A stretch of 39,414 bases of DNA from Bacteroidota bacterium (GCA_017860455.1 JAGDMF010000017.1:1-39414), one strand, 5' to 3'; shown: positions 5,839 through 14,730, counted from the stretch's first letter. Made by a program: numbers and translations. Notes: generated by a model from the letters alone, not told the origin.

Positions 5839-7248
5839 TTAGTATCTGTAATGGTCAGGTTTGTATGGTCCTTCAACAGGAACTCCAATATAATCAGCTT
5901 GTTCCTTGGTTAAAGTGGTCAATTTTACACCAATTTTAGCTAAGTGTAAACGGGCTACTTCTTCATCTAAAATTTTAGGTAAATTGTAAACACCAACGTG
6001 ATAATCTTTCTTCCAAAGGTCTAATTGTGCCATGGTTTGATTGGTAAATGAGTTACTCATTACAAACGATGGGTGACCGGTTGCACAACCTAAGTTCACT
6101 AAACGTCCTTCAGCTAAGATGAAAATAGAGTGTCCGTCAGGGAAAATATACTCATCAACCTGAGGTTTGATGGTTCTTTTAGTAATATTTGGAACTGCTT
6201 CAAATTGAGCCATCTGGATTTCATTATCGAAGTGACCGATGTTACATACGATCGATTGATCTTTCATTTTTAACAAATGGTCAACAGTGATCACATCTTT
6301 ATTTCCGGTTGTAGTAACATAGATATTACCTTCATTTAAAGCTTCTTCAATCGGTTTCACTTCAAAACCTTCCATAGCAGCCTGTAGCGCACAGATTGGG
6401 TCAATTTCAGTAACAATAACGCGGGCACCGTAAGATTGCATAGATTGTGCACAACCTTTACCTACATCACCATAACCACAAACCACAACCACTTTACCGG
6501 CTAACATTACGTCAGTGGCACGTTTTATACCATCTGCCAAAGATTCGCGGCAACCATATTTGTTGTCGAATTTAGATTTGGTAACAGAGTCGTTAACATT
6601 GATGGCAGGGATCAATAATTCCCCTTTTTCCATCATTTGGTATAAACGGTGAACGCCTGTAGTTGTTTCTTCAGATACACCTCTTAATTCAGCGATAGTG
6701 TTATGCCAGCGGGTTGGATTTTCAGCTAATAATTTCTTTAAAGTGTTTAGGATGATCTCCTCTTCAGCAGATTCAGCTTTTTTGTTTAAAACGGTAGCAT
6801 CATTTTCAGCTTTATATCCTAAATGGATCAAAAGGGTAGCATCACCACCATCATCAACGATCAAATTGGGGCCTTTTCCACCAGCGAATGCTAATGCCTG
6901 GTTTGTGCACCACCAATACTCTTCCAATGTTTCACCTTTCCAGGCAAAAACAGGAATTCCAGCGGCAGCTATAGCAGCAGCAGCCTGATCCTGAGTAGAG
7001 AAAATGTTGCAACTGCACCATCTCACTTCAGCACCTAAATGGGCTAAAGTTTCAATCAAAACAGCAGTTTGAATAGTCATGTGTAAAGAACCTGTAATTC
7101 TGGCTCCTTTAAGGGGTTGCGTATTGCCGTATTTTTCACGGATAGCCATTAAACCGGGCATCTCTTTTTCAGCAATTTCGATCTCTTTGCGTCCCCATTC
7201 TGCAAGTGACATGTCAGCCACTTTGTACCTTAATTCGTAATCAGTCAT
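5839..7248 (-). CDS. ahcY: S-adenosylhomocysteine hydrolase (adenosylhomocysteinase)
   Basis: Reversibly splits S-adenosylhomocysteine into adenosine and homocysteine, which relieves product inhibition of methyltransferases; cytosolic, NAD-dependent. The 469-residue length suits the bacterial form. Seen in order: substrate-domain [35 protein letters not shown], the catalytic Lys and Asp in [14 protein letters not shown] (about residues 219-232), the NAD-binding [15 protein letters not shown], and the C-terminal KPDHYRY that completes the NAD site of the neighbouring subunit. It is monocistronic, divergent from the ABC ATPase operon, with a -7 box at 7294-7287. The leader of about 33 nt is too short for a SAH riboswitch. 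Confidence 0.98.
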   Translation of the reverse strand: MTDYELRYKVADMSLAEWGRKEIEIAEKEMPGLMAIREKYGNTQPLKGARITGSLHMTIQTAVLIETLAHLGAEVRWCSCNIFSTQDQAAAAIAAAGIPVFAWKGETLEEYWWCTNQALAFAGGKGPNLIVDDGGDATLLIHLGYKAENDATVLNKKAESAEEEIILNTLKKLLAENPTRWHNTIAELRGVSEETTTGVHRLYQMMEKGELLIPAINVNDSVTKSKFDNKYGCRESLADGIKRATDVMLAGKVVVVCGYGDVGKGCAQSMQSYGARVIVTEIDPICALQAAMEGFEVKPIEEALNEGNIYVTTTGNKDVITVDHLLKMKDQSIVCNIGHFDNEIQMAQFEAVPNITKRTIKPQVDEYIFPDGHSIFILAEGRLVNLGCATGHPSFVMSNSFTNQTMAQLDLWKKDYHVGVYNLPKILDEEVARLHLAKIGVKLTTLTKEQADYIGVPVEGPYKPDHYRY

Positions 7249-7286
7249 AATTGTTTCTGTTTAAAATTCATAAATAAATACGGGTG

Positions 7287-7294
7287 CAAAGATA
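7287..7294 (-). promoter_or_regulatory. -7 box TATCTTTG of ahcY
   Basis: Perfect TAnnTTTG box 38 bases before the ATG, in the CGTATCTTTGCA context that also occurs in the CRISPR repeat. The -33 element is not clear. Confidence 0.55.
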
Positions 7295-7334
7295 CGATTT
7301 TTTCATGGTTTATGTTTGATACACCAATTTTCAG

Positions 7335-7342
7335 TATTTTTG
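7335..7342 (+). promoter_or_regulatory. -7 box TATTTTTG of the ABC ATPase-folA operon
   Basis: TAnnTTTG match 18 bases before the ATG at 7361. It decides the start of the next gene: the in-frame ATG at 7316 lies upstream of this promoter and cannot be used from it. Confidence 0.55.
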
Positions 7343-7360
7343 CAGATCAAATCTATAAAG

Positions 7361-8095
7361 ATGTCAATAGTAGTAAATAACGTTTCTAAACTTTACGGCG
7401 AACAACATGCGCTTGATAAAGTTAGTTTTGAAGTCAAAAAAGGGGAAGTTGTTGGTTTTTTAGGACCAAACGGTGCCGGAAAATCCACCATGATGAAAAT
7501 TATAACCTGCTACATTCCTCCTACGGAAGGGGATGTTTCGGTTTGTGGATTGGATATCTGGAATGACTCACTCGAACTTCGTAAAAAAGTGGGATATCTT
7601 TCTGAAGCGAACCCCTTATATTATGACATGTATGTTCGTGAATTTTTAGAATTTATTGCCGGAATTCACAAAATTAAAGACAAAAAAAAGCGGATTGATG
7701 AGGTGATTGCCATGACCCATCTGGAATTGGAACAACACAAAAAAATTGCAGCTCTTTCCAGAGGATACAAACAAAGAGTGGGACTTGCCCAAGCTTTGAT
7801 TCACGACCCTGAAGTGCTCATTCTGGATGAACCAACAACCGGATTGGATCCCAATCAGTTGGTGGAGATTCGGGAGTTGATCAAAAAATGTGGAAAAACC
7901 AAAACTGTTCTCCTCTCCACCCATGTAATGCAGGAAGTGGAAGCGATGTGTGACCGGGTGATCATTATCAATAAAGGGAGCATTGTTGCGGATGCTAAAA
8001 TCCATGAGTTGCAGGATGCCGTTACCTCCTTAAAGAAAAAGAAAGACTCCAAAGAACTCTCCATCGAAGAGATTTTCCATATCTTAACCAAATAG
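7361..8095 (+). CDS. GldA-like ABC transporter ATP-binding protein
   Basis: ATPase of 244 residues with start at 7361 (MSIVVNNVSKLYGEQ). Walker A is GPNGAGKST (about 35-43), the Q-loop region follows, the ABC signature is LSRGYKQRVGLAQA, Walker B is VLILDEPTTGLD, and the switch His is in LLSTHVMQEVE. The LSxGYxQRVGLA signature and VGYLSEANPLYYDMYVREFL are characteristic of the GldA group of Bacteroidota, ATPase of the gliding-associated GldAFG exporter. However, the protein is shorter at the C-terminus than flavobacterial GldA, and no gldF or gldG permease is adjacent. Its permease partner and substrate are unknown, so no symbol is given. It is followed by folA after seven bases. Confidence 0.85.
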   Translation: MSIVVNNVSKLYGEQHALDKVSFEVKKGEVVGFLGPNGAGKSTMMKIITCYIPPTEGDVSVCGLDIWNDSLELRKKVGYLSEANPLYYDMYVREFLEFIAGIHKIKDKKKRIDEVIAMTHLELEQHKKIAALSRGYKQRVGLAQALIHDPEVLILDEPTTGLDPNQLVEIRELIKKCGKTKTVLLSTHVMQEVEAMCDRVIIINKGSIVADAKIHELQDAVTSLKKKKDSKELSIEEIFHILTK

Positions 8096-8102
8096 AAAAA
8101 CC

Positions 8103-8594
8103 ATGAAAAATCTAAGTATGATTGCTGCTGTGGGAAAAAACTTAGAGTTGGGATACCAGAACCAACTTTTATGTCATTTGCCTGCAGACCTCAAATACTT
8201 TAAAGAGAAAACGTCAGGATCTCCCGTCATTATGGGGGATAAAACCTGGGAATCTCTTCCCAAAAAACCGCTTCCTAACAGAAGAAATATTGTGATTACC
8301 CTTGATAAAACGGCTCAGTTCTCCGATTGTGAAGTGGTTCATTCCATAGAAGATGCCATGCAATTGGTTGAATGTGAAAAAGAATCGTTTATTATTGGGG
8401 GTGCCACCATCTACTCTTTATTTATCAATCGAATTGGGAAGTTGTACTTAACCCGGATCGATTCCGAATTCACTGCTGATGTCTATTTTCCCGCTATTAA
8501 CCCTGAAGAATGGACGCTGGTAGAAGAAAATTATTTAGAAAAAGATGAAAAAAATCCTTATAATCTGACATTTCAGATATTTGAAAGAAAATAA
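8103..8594 (+). CDS. folA: Dihydrofolate reductase
   Basis: NADPH-dependent reduction of dihydrofolate to tetrahydrofolate, cytosolic. Full-length at 163 residues. Seen: the N-terminal MIAAVGKNLELGYQNQLLCH (normally I-A-x-x-x-N-x-x-I-G-x-x-x-x-L-P-W), substrate helix LPADLKYFKEKTSG, cofactor motif VIMGDKTWESLPKKPLPNRR, IIGGATIYSLF, and the C-terminal YLTRI plus FQIFER strands. The tryptophan after the L-P pair of the Met20 loop is not in the usual place: the sequence is LLCHLPADLKYF, a conservative variation. Second gene of the ABC ATPase-folA-DUF4468 operon. Confidence 0.97.
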   Translation: MKNLSMIAAVGKNLELGYQNQLLCHLPADLKYFKEKTSGSPVIMGDKTWESLPKKPLPNRRNIVITLDKTAQFSDCEVVHSIEDAMQLVECEKESFIIGGATIYSLFINRIGKLYLTRIDSEFTADVYFPAINPEEWTLVEENYLEKDEKNPYNLTFQIFERK

Positions 8595-8613
8595 CTAATT
8601 TCCGCAATTAACT

Positions 8614-9165
8614 ATGAAAAAACACCTTTTTATTATAATGTTACTGGGATCTATGATCTCCCTCTTTGCTCAGAAACAAACAGAATATATTGTTCCCGAT
8701 ATACCTGTTGATGAAGATACCAAGTTGATTACCTTTAAAGAAGTGGTGAATGAAAAAGGGACACCACAAGAACTTTATGATAGGGCGATGATTTGGGTAA
8801 AAGCTTATTATAAAAACACGGCTGAGGTGATCAAAAGCTCTGATAGAGATAAAGGGGTTATTGAACTCAGATCGAGTGTTAAAATATTCAATGTAACCAA
8901 AGAGGGCACAAAAGTGTTGAAAAACATTGTGTATTATAATTTTAAAATTGAGTGTCGTCAGGACAGATACCGATATACCATTACCAATTTCAATGAAAAA
9001 GCGGAAGCGGCCTCCCCTATTGAATTTTGGTTAGATCAAAAACACAACCGCTGGCAACCCTCCTGTTTTGATTATCTGAATCAGATCAAGGAACAGATCC
9101 AAACGCTCATCATCTCATTAGAAGAGGGCATGGCACCTAAGGTAGAGGTTAAGGATGAATGGTAG
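8614..9165 (+). CDS. Secreted DUF4468 (TBP-like fold) protein
   Basis: 183 residues with a signal peptide (MKKHLFIIMLLGSMISLFAQ, cut after the Ala-Gln region). The mature protein carries the pattern of DUF4468, a TBP-like-fold domain common in Bacteroidota: DIPVDEDTKLITFKEVV, ELYDRAMIWVKAYYKN, then VIELRSSVKIFN and the RYRYTITNF strand. Function unknown; such proteins are thought to be periplasmic or lipid-side binding proteins. It is the last gene of the operon, 19 bases after folA, and ends ahead of a strong bidirectional terminator. Confidence 0.85.
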   Translation: MKKHLFIIMLLGSMISLFAQKQTEYIVPDIPVDEDTKLITFKEVVNEKGTPQELYDRAMIWVKAYYKNTAEVIKSSDRDKGVIELRSSVKIFNVTKEGTKVLKNIVYYNFKIECRQDRYRYTITNFNEKAEAASPIEFWLDQKHNRWQPSCFDYLNQIKEQIQTLIISLEEGMAPKVEVKDEW

Positions 9166-9222
9166 GGGAATAATTCCCTATAAAAAATATTTTTTTATTG
9201 CAGTTTCAAAAATTATTTATAC

Positions 9223-9268
9223 TTTTACAGACCAAACTTTACAAAATCGAAAAGTTTGGTCTGTAAAA
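9223..9268. terminator. Bidirectional intrinsic terminator with 18-bp perfect stem
   Basis: Arms 9223-9240 and 9251-9268 are exact inverted copies (core ACAGACCAAACTTT) around a 10-nt loop, with A/T runs on both outer sides. It separates the convergent DUF4468 and trmN6 genes and serves both strands. Confidence 0.9.
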
Positions 9269-9279
9269 TTTTATACTCC

Positions 9280-10020
9280 TCACCACTTGATATAAAACGG
9301 CTCAGTAAGTGCTTTATATTCTGTGCTATATGCTTGTGTTTTTGCTCTTATGCATAAGTTTTGGATCTCATAGGGAGCAGGGTTTTTCTTACAATACCCT
9401 TTTATAATTCTATGAATCGGTTTTCCATGAATTGGATAAACATTCATCTGATAACAAGAGGAGAATCCTTTATTTAATATCATTTTGTCAAATTCGGCCA
9501 TCTCCTGAGGTGGTAAAATAAGGTAAAAAAAACCATTTTCTGATAGGAGTATTTGGACGCTTTCCGTTAAATCTTCGAAACTTAAATGGGCATCCCGATG
9601 TTTGCTGAGTTGCTTTTGTTGATCGGGAGATGGCAATGAGTTGCCAAAGAAGGGAGGATTGGAAACGATGAGATCATACTCCAGATTTTCAACACTAAAA
9701 TCTTGTATTGAAGTATGTACAAATCTAAAATACTGATTTTCAGCAACCGGAAAATGTTCTTTGTTTTCCATTGCCTCTAAGATTGAAGAGGCGTCAATAT
9801 CTATACCTGTATAAAACTGCAGTTTTTCATTTTTCTGAAAATATCGGGATGCCATACAATACAGAATCACGCCACATCCGGTGCCAATATCTAGAATAAA
9901 TTCCGATTTATGTAAGGGGATTACTGAAGCTAAAAGCACACTGTCGGTGCCAATTTTCAATGCACTTCTGTGGTGATAAAGCGAAAACTGTTTGAACTGA
10001 AAAGGGCTAAGGTTACTCAT
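9280..10020 (-). CDS. trmN6: tRNA1(Val) (adenine(37)-N6)-methyltransferase family
   Basis: SAM-dependent methyltransferase of 246 residues, the YfiC/TrmN6 group that makes m6A37 in tRNA-Val. Seen: the entry motif FSLYHHRSALKIGTDSVLLA, SAM motif I ILDIGTGCGVILYCMASR, GIDIDASSI (motif II), and the catalytic NPPFF in YDLIVSNPPFFGNSL (about residue 135), the N-P-P-F/Y motif of N6-adenine methylases. The C-terminal region FYLILPPQEMAEF fits the family. The start overlaps rimM by eight bases, and it is the last gene of olsF-rimM-trmN6. The exact tRNA target is from family knowledge. Confidence 0.9.
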   Translation of the reverse strand: MSNLSPFQFKQFSLYHHRSALKIGTDSVLLASVIPLHKSEFILDIGTGCGVILYCMASRYFQKNEKLQFYTGIDIDASSILEAMENKEHFPVAENQYFRFVHTSIQDFSVENLEYDLIVSNPPFFGNSLPSPDQQKQLSKHRDAHLSFEDLTESVQILLSENGFFYLILPPQEMAEFDKMILNKGFSSCYQMNVYPIHGKPIHRIIKGYCKKNPAPYEIQNLCIRAKTQAYSTEYKALTEPFYIKW

Positions 10021-10534
10021 CTAAATATACATCAATCAATCCATCGGGTGCTTTGATAAAGATCTCCTTTTTAGCACGATCTATGGATACAAAAAAATGA
10101 TCCACTGCAGGAATTAATATCTCTTTCCCGTTGAAATCAATTTGCATAATCGGCTGTTGGATAACATCAATAAAATCAATAATTTTTCCTATGTTACCTT
10201 TAATTTCATCCATAACAGTGAATCCAATCACTTCATGGAAATAAAATTTATTTCCGGTTAAAGGAGGTAAAAAACTGGTAGGGAGATAGAGTTCCACTTT
10301 CATTAAGTTTTTGATCTCCTCTCCATCCACATCTTCAAATTTAACAACAGCCTGATTGGTGCCTCTAAGTTGCATCTCTTCAATCATATAGGGAACCATT
10401 TCATCATCTATAAGAAGAAAAACGGAATCTAATTCTGCATATTTTTGAGGTTCATCTGTATCTAAAAATATGAATGCCTGCCCTTTATATCCAAAAGGTT
10501 TGGTAATCAGTCCTAAATAAAAAAAATCTTTCAT
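10013..10534 (-). CDS. rimM: Ribosome maturation factor RimM
   Basis: Assists maturation of the 30S subunit head, binding S19. Full length, 173 residues. N-terminal RimM barrel: FFYLGLITKPFGYKGQAFIF, the G-x-I-x-K-x-x-G-x-K/R-G signature. C-terminal PRC-barrel-like domain: FYFHEVIGFTV...IGKIIDFIDV, then ILIPAVDHFFVSID and the ending KAPDGLIDVYLDE, close to the usual P-E-G-L-x-x-L. The gene starts nine bases after olsF and overlaps trmN6. In many bacteria rimM sits with rpsP and trmD; here it is with an aminolipid acyltransferase instead. Confidence 0.96.
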   Translation of the reverse strand: MKDFFYLGLITKPFGYKGQAFIFLDTDEPQKYAELDSVFLLIDDEMVPYMIEEMQLRGTNQAVVKFEDVDGEEIKNLMKVELYLPTSFLPPLTGNKFYFHEVIGFTVMDEIKGNIGKIIDFIDVIQQPIMQIDFNGKEILIPAVDHFFVSIDRAKKEIFIKAPDGLIDVYLDE

Positions 10535-10543
10535 AGTACCGAA

Positions 10544-12328
10544 TTAAAATTGCATCTGAAAACGTTTTAAAATATCCTCAGGTTGACCTTTAGAGAGCAT
10601 TCTAAGAGATGATTCCGGAACATTCATACAGTCCAATAAAATAAATACATCCAATGCGTCATTAAAATCGTGATCCACGTTAAAGGAGAGCACTTTTCCA
10701 TTCAATTGAAGATATTTTTTGATTAAAACCGGAATCGTTCTTTTTCCACCTTCAATATCCAGGATTATTTTATCGAGCATATCCACAGAGTGGATCTCTT
10801 TTACATATTTTTTGGTTTTTGACAAATTAAATTTGGGGAGTGGATTTAATGGTTTAATCCATTTAGATACTCTTTTATCGAAGTGGTTTCTTCTTAAATA
10901 ATTTTCAATCAATTTAATAGATGTTCTGGAATACTCACTGGAAATGGAAGCTGGGCCCAACATATAGCGATAATTGGTACAGGTTACAAAAATTTGTAAA
11001 ATCCCTTTCCAAAGTAAAAGTAAACTGGTAGTTCCCTTTTGAAAATCTTTCACAATAAAAGATCTTCCCAATTCCAGGGTTTCAGTTAAAATGGGATCCA
11101 TTTTATCAGACATTTTGAATAGCGTGTAAGTATAAAACCCCTTTTTCCCCATTGTTTTCATAATATCAGCACCCATACCGACTCTGTAACCGCCCACTAT
11201 TCTTTGAGATTCATCATCCCAAACAAACAGTTGACGATAATATTGATCATATTTATCGGTGTCGATCTCCATATTGGTTCCTTCTCCCACTTCTCTAAAA
11301 GTGATCTCACGAAGTCTTCCAATCTCCAGAATAATATTTTTAATATCTTGTGGTTCAGCAAAAAAGACACACATAGGGCCTTGTTGAAACAACATACTTT
11401 TATTTTTCAGAACTTCAATCTCCTCTAAAATTGCTTTTTGATTGGATGATTCCGGAATCGGTTGAACTTCAGGAACAGGCAAATTTTTGGGGCAATCATT
11501 TTCCCAGCTTTTCGCTTTCAGTAAATATAAATTAGTTCTGATATAGTTTGTAAAATCCTGATCAGAAAGTGCTTTTAATTTAATGGGATAAATAGGAGCC
11601 CCGACAGAAATATGAACATTGGTATGATCTTTTTTCAGGAACTCTTTTAACAACATGGCTGTTCTTAAAAATGGATGTATTATCCCCAAAAAATGAAACA
11701 TAAAGGAGTTTTTTCCACTTTGATGGAGCGGAACAACAGGCACATCTGCTTTTCTAATAAATTTCATAATGGAGGGCACCCATTCATGGTCTGTAATTCT
11801 GAAATTTTTTTGAATCGTCGCCACAGAACCTGCAGGATAAATAACTAAAGCTCCTCCGTTTTTAACATGACTAAGGGCTGCTTTAATTCCCGAAACATTT
11901 TGACCACTTTTGGAATTAAAAGGATTTACATCAATTAAGTACGGTTTTAAAGGGGTCATTCTACTCAATAGAAAATTACCCAGATACTTAACATCGGGTC
12001 TTATACGTGTAATAAGATCAATTAAAATAACCCCGTCTAAAATTCCGGTTGGATGATTAGATACAATAATTAAACCACCTGTTTTGGGAATGTTTTCCAA
12101 TTGAGAATAATCAGTAGTAATTTGGATATCATGAAATTCGAGGTATTTTTTTGTCATCTCATTTCCATCAAATGTTTCCACTTCTTCATAATTTTGATTC
12201 ATTTTATCGAAGCTAAACATTTTGGAAACCCATTTCAATAGCATTTTTAATACCTTGTTATTGGTTTTAACGAAATCCGTAATATCGACAAGTTTTTGCT
12301 TTGCCATATTTGTTTTATTGGGGTTCAA
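10544..12328 (-). CDS. olsF: OlsF-type bifunctional acyltransferase for aminolipids
   Basis: 594 residues in two domains. Residues about 60-285 form a PlsC-like O-acyltransferase with SNHPTGILDGVILID (N-H-P-x-G-x-x-D) and VIYPAGSVATI. Residues about 310-490 form a GNAT-like N-acyltransferase of the OlsB/hemolysin type: GPMCVFFAEPQDIKNIILEI, LREITFREVGEGTN, DQYYRQLFVWDDESQRIVGG, ELGRSFI and LWKGILQIF. This order matches OlsF, which makes ornithine lipid from ornithine and two acyl donors; in Bacteroides separate GlsB and GlsA make glycine lipid. The amino acid used here cannot be read from sequence. Membrane-associated at the cytoplasmic face. An alternative ATG at 12307 (MAKQKLVDI) fits equally. 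The promoter is at 12358-12351. Confidence 0.82.
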   Translation of the reverse strand: MNPNKTNMAKQKLVDITDFVKTNNKVLKMLLKWVSKMFSFDKMNQNYEEVETFDGNEMTKKYLEFHDIQITTDYSQLENIPKTGGLIIVSNHPTGILDGVILIDLITRIRPDVKYLGNFLLSRMTPLKPYLIDVNPFNSKSGQNVSGIKAALSHVKNGGALVIYPAGSVATIQKNFRITDHEWVPSIMKFIRKADVPVVPLHQSGKNSFMFHFLGIIHPFLRTAMLLKEFLKKDHTNVHISVGAPIYPIKLKALSDQDFTNYIRTNLYLLKAKSWENDCPKNLPVPEVQPIPESSNQKAILEEIEVLKNKSMLFQQGPMCVFFAEPQDIKNIILEIGRLREITFREVGEGTNMEIDTDKYDQYYRQLFVWDDESQRIVGGYRVGMGADIMKTMGKKGFYTYTLFKMSDKMDPILTETLELGRSFIVKDFQKGTTSLLLLWKGILQIFVTCTNYRYMLGPASISSEYSRTSIKLIENYLRRNHFDKRVSKWIKPLNPLPKFNLSKTKKYVKEIHSVDMLDKIILDIEGGKRTIPVLIKKYLQLNGKVLSFNVDHDFNDALDVFILLDCMNVPESSLRMLSKGQPEDILKRFQMQF

Positions 12329-12350
12329 CTCTTTTCCAAAATCTATTAAG

Positions 12351-12358
12351 CAAAATTA
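12351..12358 (-). promoter_or_regulatory. -7 box TAATTTTG of olsF-rimM-trmN6
   Basis: TAnnTTTG match 22 bases before the ATG at 12328. A TTG lies 16 nt upstream, a little closer than the usual 19. Confidence 0.5.
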
Positions 12359-12416
12359 AGTAAAAAATCTTAAACAATGTTAAAATATTTTCATATTTAT
12401 GAAAAAAAAATAATTG

Positions 12417-12424
12417 TATTTTTG
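12417..12424 (+). promoter_or_regulatory. -7 box TATTTTTG of the PPIase-pheS pair
   Basis: TAnnTTTG match 50 bases before the ATG at 12475, in the divergent region shared with olsF. Confidence 0.5.
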
Positions 12425-12474
12425 CATCCAATAGAAAATTATCGTTTTTAGATTTATCAAAACCATTATTAAAA

Positions 12475-13209
12475 ATGAAAAAGTTACAACATTTAAGCAC
12501 TTTTATCTTATTAACTATCTTAATATCTGCATGTTCTGTGAGTGAGAAAAACCAACAGACTGCCAAAAATGAAACCAAACCTGTTCAACAAGAAAAACCA
12601 AAAGAGATGACAAAAGTAAAATTTGAAGTATCAATTAATGATAAAATTGATACCTTTGTAGTGGAATTATATAATGAAACCCCTTTACACCGTGATAATT
12701 TCATCAAATTAGTAAATGAAAAATACTATGAGGGTGTACTATTTCATAGAGTTATTAAAAATTTCATGATTCAGGGTGGTGATCCTGATTCCAAAAATGC
12801 GAAACCTAATCAACAATTAGGAAACGGTGGTCCTAATTACACCATTCCTGCTGAATTTAATCCCTCATTATTTCACAAAAAAGGTGCTTTAGCAGCTGCC
12901 AGAACCGGTGATAATATCAACCCTCAAAAAGCATCATCAGGTAGCCAGTTCTACATTGTTCATGGTAAAACATTTTCTGCTCAGGATTTAATGGCTTTTT
13001 CACAAAGAACGGGGCACTACTGGACTCCAGAACAAACCAGCACTTACGAAACCATCGGAGGTGCACCCCATTTAGATGGAAATTATACTGTTTTTGGAGA
13101 AGTGATTTCAGGATTGGAAATTATTGATCTTATTGCCAATCAACCAACTAACCCTGGTGACAGACCCAAAAAAGATATCAAAATCATCTCTGCAACCATC
13201 ATGAAATAA
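12475..13209 (+). CDS. Lipoprotein peptidyl-prolyl cis-trans isomerase (cyclophilin type)
   Basis: 244 residues. The lipoprotein signal MKKLQHLSTFILLTILISAC has a lipobox ending at Cys20, followed by a Lys/Gln/Glu-rich linker to about residue 45. The cyclophilin domain then runs to the end: ETPLHRDNFIKLVNEKYYEG, the catalytic arginine in LFHRVIKNFMIQGGDP, FNPSLFHKKGALAAART, SSGSQFYIVHG and the GNYTVFGEVISGLEIID strand. It folds envelope proteins by isomerising prolyl bonds and should be anchored in the periplasm or outer membrane. It carries a family-typical insert (about residues 165-190) before LDGNYTVFG. It leads a two-gene unit with pheS, 13 bases apart; the pairing gives no obvious shared role. 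Confidence 0.93.
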   Translation: MKKLQHLSTFILLTILISACSVSEKNQQTAKNETKPVQQEKPKEMTKVKFEVSINDKIDTFVVELYNETPLHRDNFIKLVNEKYYEGVLFHRVIKNFMIQGGDPDSKNAKPNQQLGNGGPNYTIPAEFNPSLFHKKGALAAARTGDNINPQKASSGSQFYIVHGKTFSAQDLMAFSQRTGHYWTPEQTSTYETIGGAPHLDGNYTVFGEVISGLEIIDLIANQPTNPGDRPKKDIKIISATIMK

Positions 13210-13222
13210 CACCCTTTATTGA

Positions 13223-14245
13223 ATGTCAAAAATTGAAAATATAAAATTAAAACTGGATCAGTTTGTTATTGAAAATAATGAACATCTAGAAAATTTCAGA
13301 CTACAATTCCTCAGTAAAAAAGCTGAATTACAGGAATTGTTGGGTGAAATTAAAAACGTAGCGCCTGAATTGCGAAAAGATTTCGGGCAACAAGTGAATC
13401 AATTAAAGCAATACGCACAACAACTGTTTGATGACTATAAAGCAAAATTGGAATCTCAGATTTCCTATAATCAATCCGATGTTGATGTTTTTCGTCCTGC
13501 CACCGGAATCACTGTAGGATCGATGCATCCGGTCACCATTGTGATGAATAAAGTGTGTGATATTTTTGAGAAATTGGGGTTTGAACCAGTTTCAGGTCCG
13601 GATATTGAAGATGACTGGCATGTTTTTTCAGCCTTAAATTTTGCACCGGAGCATCCTGCCAGAGATATGCAGGACACATTTTTTGTTGAGGTGAATCCTG
13701 AAATGTTGCTTCGTACTCACACCTCATCGATTCAGGTAAGAACCATGGAGCAAAATCAACCTCCAATACGGGTGATTTGTCCGGGACGTGTATTCCGGAA
13801 TGAGACCATCACTGCCCGTTCCCACTGTATTTTTCATCAGGTGGAAGGTTTGTATATTGCTGAAAATGTAACTTTTGCAGATTTAAAACAGGTACTTCTT
13901 TATTTTGCTAAAGAGATGTTTGGAGAAGAAACCAAAATCAGATTGAGACCCTCTTACTTCCCATTTACAGAACCATCAGCTGAAATGGATATTGAATGTA
14001 AAATCTGTGGAGGTGCCGGCTGTAATGTTTGTAAACATTCCGGTTGGTTAGAGATTATGGGTTGTGGTATGGTAGATCCCAATGTCCTTGACAATTGCGG
14101 CATTGATAGCAAAAAATATTCCGGATACGCTTTTGGAATCGGTATAGAACGTATGACCATGTTGAAATATAAAACGAACGATATCAGACTCTATTTTGAA
14201 AATGACATTCGTTTTATTCAGCAATTTACAGCTGCTTCAAAATAA
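13223..14245 (+). CDS. pheS: Phenylalanyl-tRNA synthetase alpha subunit
   Basis: Catalytic alpha chain of the (alpha-beta)2 enzyme that charges tRNA-Phe. 340 residues, full length. An N-terminal coiled-coil for tRNA binding (about residues 1-85) is followed by class II motif 1 around GSMHPVTIVMNKVCDIFEKL, motif 2 RVFRNETITARSHCIFHQ, and motif 3 FGIGIERMTMLKY. A Cys-rich loop CKICGGAGCNVCKHSGW lies about residues 252-268, as in many non-enteric PheS. The beta subunit gene pheT is not adjacent, which is common in Bacteroidota. The leader shows no T-box or attenuator; the gene follows the PPIase closely. Confidence 0.97.
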   Translation: MSKIENIKLKLDQFVIENNEHLENFRLQFLSKKAELQELLGEIKNVAPELRKDFGQQVNQLKQYAQQLFDDYKAKLESQISYNQSDVDVFRPATGITVGSMHPVTIVMNKVCDIFEKLGFEPVSGPDIEDDWHVFSALNFAPEHPARDMQDTFFVEVNPEMLLRTHTSSIQVRTMEQNQPPIRVICPGRVFRNETITARSHCIFHQVEGLYIAENVTFADLKQVLLYFAKEMFGEETKIRLRPSYFPFTEPSAEMDIECKICGGAGCNVCKHSGWLEIMGCGMVDPNVLDNCGIDSKKYSGYAFGIGIERMTMLKYKTNDIRLYFENDIRFIQQFTAASK

Positions 14246-14254
14246 AAAATTGAA

Positions 14255-14683
14255 TTATTCCATTTTTTTAATACTAAAGACAAATTCCTTTTCGAATTTG
14301 TCTTTTAATTTGGTAATGATCAGATAATATAATGCTACAGATCCAAAACAAACACCAATACTTAACAATTCATTTTTAGTGATACCATAAGTAACAAAAA
14401 GGCCTAAAACCAATACAATAAAAGGAAACAAATATGCAATTACAACCGCTTTCATACCTAATGATTGTTTCATTTCAACACTAACAAACTCTCCAACCTT
14501 AAAATCTTCAGGATTTTCGACCAGAACTTTGATTTTCTCCTGTTTTCTATCAGAAACACCGCAGGCAGATTTGGCATGACATGCAGCACAGGCTGATTCA
14601 ATTACTATTTCTGCTACAACATAAGAATCCCCTACTTCTTTGATAACAGCTTGACTACAAACTTGATTACTATTTTGTGACAT
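14255..14683 (-). CDS. RseC/MucC family membrane protein (SoxR-reducing type)
   Basis: 142 residues, starting at 14683 (MSQNSNQVCSQAVIKEVGD). The upstream ATG at 14710 is inside the promoter. A cytoplasmic N-terminal part has the cysteine set CAACHAKSACG (about residues 31-41), the conserved C-x-x-C-x4-5-C of RseC. Two transmembrane helices follow (about 77-97 and 101-121), with a charged tail. In Rnf-containing bacteria RseC works with the Rnf complex and electron transfer to SoxR; here no rnf gene is adjacent. It converges on pheS with only nine bases between them. The gene is 47 bases downstream of the DUF2141 gene but has its own -7 box. Confidence 0.87.
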   Translation of the reverse strand: MSQNSNQVCSQAVIKEVGDSYVVAEIVIESACAACHAKSACGVSDRKQEKIKVLVENPEDFKVGEFVSVEMKQSLGMKAVVIAYLFPFIVLVLGLFVTYGITKNELLSIGVCFGSVALYYLIITKLKDKFEKEFVFSIKKME

Positions 14684-14699
14684 GATATTTTTTTTTTTG

Positions 14700-14707
14700 C
14701 AAAGGTA
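14700..14707 (-). promoter_or_regulatory. -7 box TACCTTTG of the rseC-like gene
   Basis: TAnnTTTG match 16 bases before the ATG at 14683. Its position excludes the in-frame ATG at 14710 and fixes the start. Confidence 0.55.
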
Positions 14708-14730
14708 CAAAAAGTTACTATTGAAAATAG

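Noticed and set aside
5622-5939. Plus-strand frame of about 105 codons
   Set aside because: It crosses the tRNA-Cys gene and the 3' end of ahcY on the opposite strand; a shadow.
7249-7290. SAH or SAM riboswitch in front of ahcY
   Set aside because: The predicted leader is only about 33 nt and shows no stem-loop; too short for these riboswitches.
7316-7360. ATG at 7316 as start of the ABC ATPase
   Set aside because: The segment lies across the -7 box at 7335-7342, and the family N-terminus begins at 7361.
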